DNA from: Paulownia fortunei
Lineage: Eukaryota > Streptophyta > Magnoliopsida > Lamiales > Paulowniaceae
DNA length: 64,000 nt
Assembly: GCA_019321725.1 (NCBI GenBank)
Contig: CM033121.1
Coordinates: 3,782,001-3,846,000 of the forward strand
Reading direction: 5' to 3'
This document shows, piece by piece, positions 61,406 to 64,000 of the stretch. The notes under the pieces are model-generated. The model did no database searches and was not told the DNA's origin. It was given only the letters and a program-made list of their open reading frames with translations. Position numbers and translations under genes: made by a program. Within the stretch, counting starts at the first letter, position 1, and every line of letters starts with the position of its first letter.

Positions 61406-61810
61406 ATATTGGATCCATATTTCATTTATACTATTTTTCTTGTTTATAATTTTTACCGAGAACCAAAATTCTTGTCACACCAAAAATATTGAAACTAGCA
61501 GCAAGCTTCATGAAACTGCACGAGAAATGGTTTCGCAGGTTTCTATTAATGATGAATTTTCTTTAGCAATTAGAGTAAATGGCACCAAATCTTACCATAT
61601 TTGACATAAGTAGTGGTCGACAGATAAATGGTCCCAACAAGAACATATTCTTGAAGGAAGTGTGTCATAGAAACCAAGATAACATTGCTGCAGACCAGTA
61701 TAAAAAGCATTGCCACCAAGCCTTAGCTCAAGCCAAAAGATATATTCCCAAGACTCAAGTGCGTGGAAAAGAAAAAACCTGTGAGGTTACGAAATTTGGG
61801 AAGAAGGAAG

Positions 61811-62410
61811 ATGGGGGCAAATGCTTCTACTGCTTACGAGACCAATGCATTGCCAGCAAAAACCAATGGAACTCCACCAACCAAGAAGGGTCAGGTTATT
61901 GCATTTCACTCCTCAGCAAAGTGGAAAATCCACTTTGAAGCATCAAAGCAAACTTCAAAACTGGTAAGTGCATATAATTTTCACAGTGCTATTCTCAATC
62001 TTTGACTCATGTTGTGTAAAGCTTCATATCAGGATCTTTCTGATAATTTAATTTCTCTTTGTTGAAGATCGTCCTCGACTTCACAGCTTCTTGGTGTGGG
62101 CCTTGTCAGCACATTCATCCTGCAATCAATGAGTTTGCTGAAAAATATACGGATGTCGAGTTCATCAAGATTGATGTTGATGAGTTAGATGTATGATCTT
62201 TCTTTTCAACCAAATAATCTGATATACCAACCAATGTTTTTATTAGTACTGATGATTTGTAATGAACCATATAAACAGGATGTGGCAAAAGAATTTGGAG
62301 TGCATGCAATGCCAACTTTCATTCTTATAAAGAGAGGAAAAGAAGTTGACAAGGTTGTGGGGGCCAAAAAGGATGACCTCCAGAAGAAGATTGAGAAACA
62401 CAGGTTCTGA
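61811..62410 (+). CDS. TRXH2: thioredoxin h, subgroup II (TRXH2-like)
   Basis: Exons: 61811-61963, 62068-62190, 62279-62410. Total 408 nt, 135 aa. The active site WCGPC is at 60-64 and the cis-proline motif MPT at about 103-105. [19 protein letters not shown] and [15 protein letters not shown] are typical of plant h-type thioredoxins. The start chosen gives MGANAST: a glycine after Met and Ser at position 6 predict N-myristoylation, a feature of subgroup II h thioredoxins, which associate with membranes or mitochondria. An in-frame ATG 48 bp upstream (61763) would add 16 basic residues and bury the myristoylation site, so it was not used. The protein reduces disulfides using NADPH-thioredoxin reductase. 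The exon 2 acceptor GTTGAAG is weak in pyrimidines just before the AG but is the only in-frame choice. Confidence 0.93.
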
Positions 62411-63166
62411 TGTAGATCAATAATGCAACCCCAAGCTTTATGACAGTGGCAAGATCACAGAAATTAGCAAGTAGCTTGTGAACATCCCCGGAAGTTATGA
62501 ACTGAACCCGAACATTATGTATCGGGTTATAATGTAATTCATATGAACCCTGCCCGAACATTATGTATCGGGTTATTATGTAATTCATATCTGGGAATAA
62601 TATTGCTTGAGAATCATAAACTATGTTGTGCAATTTCTCACAACTGGTACGCTGTCCTCGGAGATTAATTGAAATACATGCATATCTGGGGGTGGTGGTG
62701 TAGTTCTAATGAAAGTTCACTTAAGTTATAGCACTACATTTTCCAGGACATTAAATATCTGCAAATCTAACCAGCACATGCTAAAATAAATTCAAGAAAA
62801 AGAGTTGGAAGAAAAGCCTTTCAGTGGATAGGCATAGCGTGAAAGTAAGCAAATATCTCCACACAACCAAGCAATAATATAAATTTATCTTCGAACGCCA
62901 ATACAAAATTATAGAGCCACCTCCCTAATTAGGAGGCATTATTATATTTTACAGATTTCACATTGCATAAAGTTTTGTTTGACAGCTGAAATAGCTGCTA
63001 AGTCGGAGCTAAATACTTCTAAATGTTGAAAAAAGACTCAACTGGATCTATTTATCCTACTATGCACAATAACATTTCTAGTCTGAATAGGTTAAGTATA
63101 TACACTTAGTTGCGCTTCCATAACTAAAGTTAAAGGCCAATTATAACCATTTCGCCGAACCCAGCA
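62411..63166. other. convergent 3' intergenic region
   Basis: This stretch lies between the thioredoxin and DnaJ stop codons and holds both 3' UTRs. The 46-bp tandem duplication at 62507-62590 is the only structure noted. Confidence 0.6.
62507..62590. repeat. 46-bp tandem duplication with internal hairpin
   Basis: CCCGAACATTATGTATCGGG followed by TTATWATGTAATTCATAT occurs at 62507 and 62553. Within each copy CCCGA and TCGGG are inverted complements around a 10-bp loop. The duplication lies in the thioredoxin 3' flank, probably the 3' UTR. Confidence 0.9.
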
Positions 63167-63614
63167 TTACTCGGTTGTCCTGCCCAAGACCCTTCTCAAA
63201 TCTGATTTTTGTTCTGCGGTAAGCCTTGAAGGGAATTTGACATCGAACTTGATCCTCAAATTTCCATTTTTACCAGGTTCTTTTGATATTGGCATTCCTT
63301 CATTTTCAATCACCATTTCCTGGCCTGGTTTGATGACATCTGATACTGTAAGTGGTAGATCTCTTCCATCCAAGGTTGTTATGTTGAGAGTCTTGCCTGT
63401 GAGAGCATCCAACAGGGAGATTTTCTGACTGATGATTAGATCATTGCCATCCCTCTTAAAAATAGGATGGGGCTTCTCATCAACAACAAAGATGAGGTCC
63501 CCAGGGGCAGCACCAGGTTCATGGTTCCCTTTCTCAGGAAAAGTAATCTTTGTACCCTTCTTCCAACCAGGTTTAATGTGTATAGCCAAGACCTCTTCAA
63601 CAGTGCCAGGTTTA
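63167..63614 (-). CDS. DnaJ/HSP40 class B co-chaperone, last exon (partial)
   Basis: The exon begins after an acceptor TTATTGCAG at 63614 with the last base of a codon, then KPGTVEEVLAIHIKPGWKKG, and runs 149 codons to the stop at 63167. It encodes the C-terminal substrate-binding domains of a DNAJB1/Sis1-type HSP40: TKITFPEKGNHEPG, GDLIFVVDEKPHPIFKRDGNDL, SLLDALTGKTLNITTLDGR, VIKPGQEMVIENEGMPISK and GNLRIKFDVKFPSRLTAEQK. The J domain and G/F region should lie beyond the right edge. The family stimulates Hsp70 ATPase and hands over unfolded clients in the cytosol. The C-terminus RRVLGRTTE lacks a CaaX box, so farnesylation as in class A plant DnaJs is not expected. Confidence 0.9.
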
Positions 63615-64000
63615 CTGCAATAATGATATGCACATCAATACAAACTCAATAATGCATCAATTGAGGGAAACCCGCTTGACAACCAATCCCCCCCACCCAA
63701 AATAAGTATAAATCTTAATCTTGAACATAATTCAACTTGCTGGCATCCGACTCACAGCATACACAAGTGGAAACTAGAAATAGAATCTTACTACTATCAT
63801 TTTTCCTTTTCTTAATGCTCTAGTTACATAGTGAATAATCAAAAAGTTTACATCCAACAGTTATTCTTTTAGTTGAAGTCCCCCAACATTATTAACGCAT
63901 GAATATGTATGCTCAAGCACATAAAAGAAGTTATGTTAACTAGTTTTGACATGACATTGTGAACAATAAACAGAGAATGTCAAAAGCAGCATATCTAAGA
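63615..64000 (-). other. intron of the DnaJ gene
   Basis: This is sequence upstream of the last DnaJ exon on the minus strand. No further DnaJ exon is visible before the window ends, so the intron is at least 386 bp. Confidence 0.6.

Larger units (their letters stand above)
59641..61810. other. upstream region of the thioredoxin gene
   Basis: There is no supported gene. A less AT-rich stretch at 59820-60440 carries several overlapping short plus-strand open frames, the longest 104 codons at 60118-60432, with no domain I recognise. A canonical TATAAATAGAGG lies at 60939-60950. A tandem repeat of three copies of about 76 bp lies at 61173-61405. The true thioredoxin promoter and 5' UTR should be near 61400-61810. 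Confidence 0.5.

Noticed and set aside
61763..61810. Upstream in-frame ATG for the thioredoxin
   Set aside because: It would add 16 basic residues not typical of the family and remove the N-terminal MGAN myristoylation signal, so the start at 61811 was preferred.

Overview
The window is nuclear DNA of a flowering plant, almost certainly a eudicot. Genes have many introns with GT-AG boundaries, intergenic DNA is very AT-rich, microsatellites are dense, and the proteins are plant-type: a CBM48 starch-granule protein, an NPF nitrate-type transporter, the plant form of AMP deaminase and an h-type thioredoxin. I could not fix the genus or family. All splice coordinates below were worked out by hand from GT/AG signals, reading-frame continuity and family conservation. 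None is transcript-supported, but every multi-exon model sums to a multiple of three.

Layout. 1-248: terminal exon of an unidentified + strand gene. 3518-5136 (-): chloroplast-targeted small multidrug-export-like membrane protein, two exons. 6679-11101 (+): RCC1-repeat beta-propeller protein, eight exons. 11982-16195 (-): PTST2/PTST3-type starch-granule-initiation protein, eight exons, convergent with the RCC1 gene. 16.2-20.2 kb: repeat-rich spacer. 20185-25590 (+): NPF2.13/NRT1.7-type transporter, four exons. 25.6-38.6 kb: a gene desert of very AT-rich decayed mobile DNA containing a recognisable Helitron (PIF1-like) helicase relic. 38648-48890 (+): AMP deaminase (FAC1 type), nineteen exons. 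50844-56361 (+): caprin-like RGG-box RNA-binding protein, four exons. 56.4-61.8 kb: repeats, including a tRNA-derived SINE. 61811-62410 (+): h2-type thioredoxin, three exons. 63167-63614 (-): last exon of a class B DnaJ/HSP40 whose remainder lies beyond the right edge.

The genes are ordinary, independently transcribed eukaryotic units with no evident pathway linkage. I see no operon, CRISPR, phage or prokaryotic element, and nothing that amounts to a clearly new biological system. The leads most worth following are: a compound microsatellite repeated in inverted order on both sides of NPF exon 1, a possible poison exon in the caprin-like gene, one RCC1 blade per phase-1 exon with a GC-AG last intron, the Helitron helicase relic, and the SINE.
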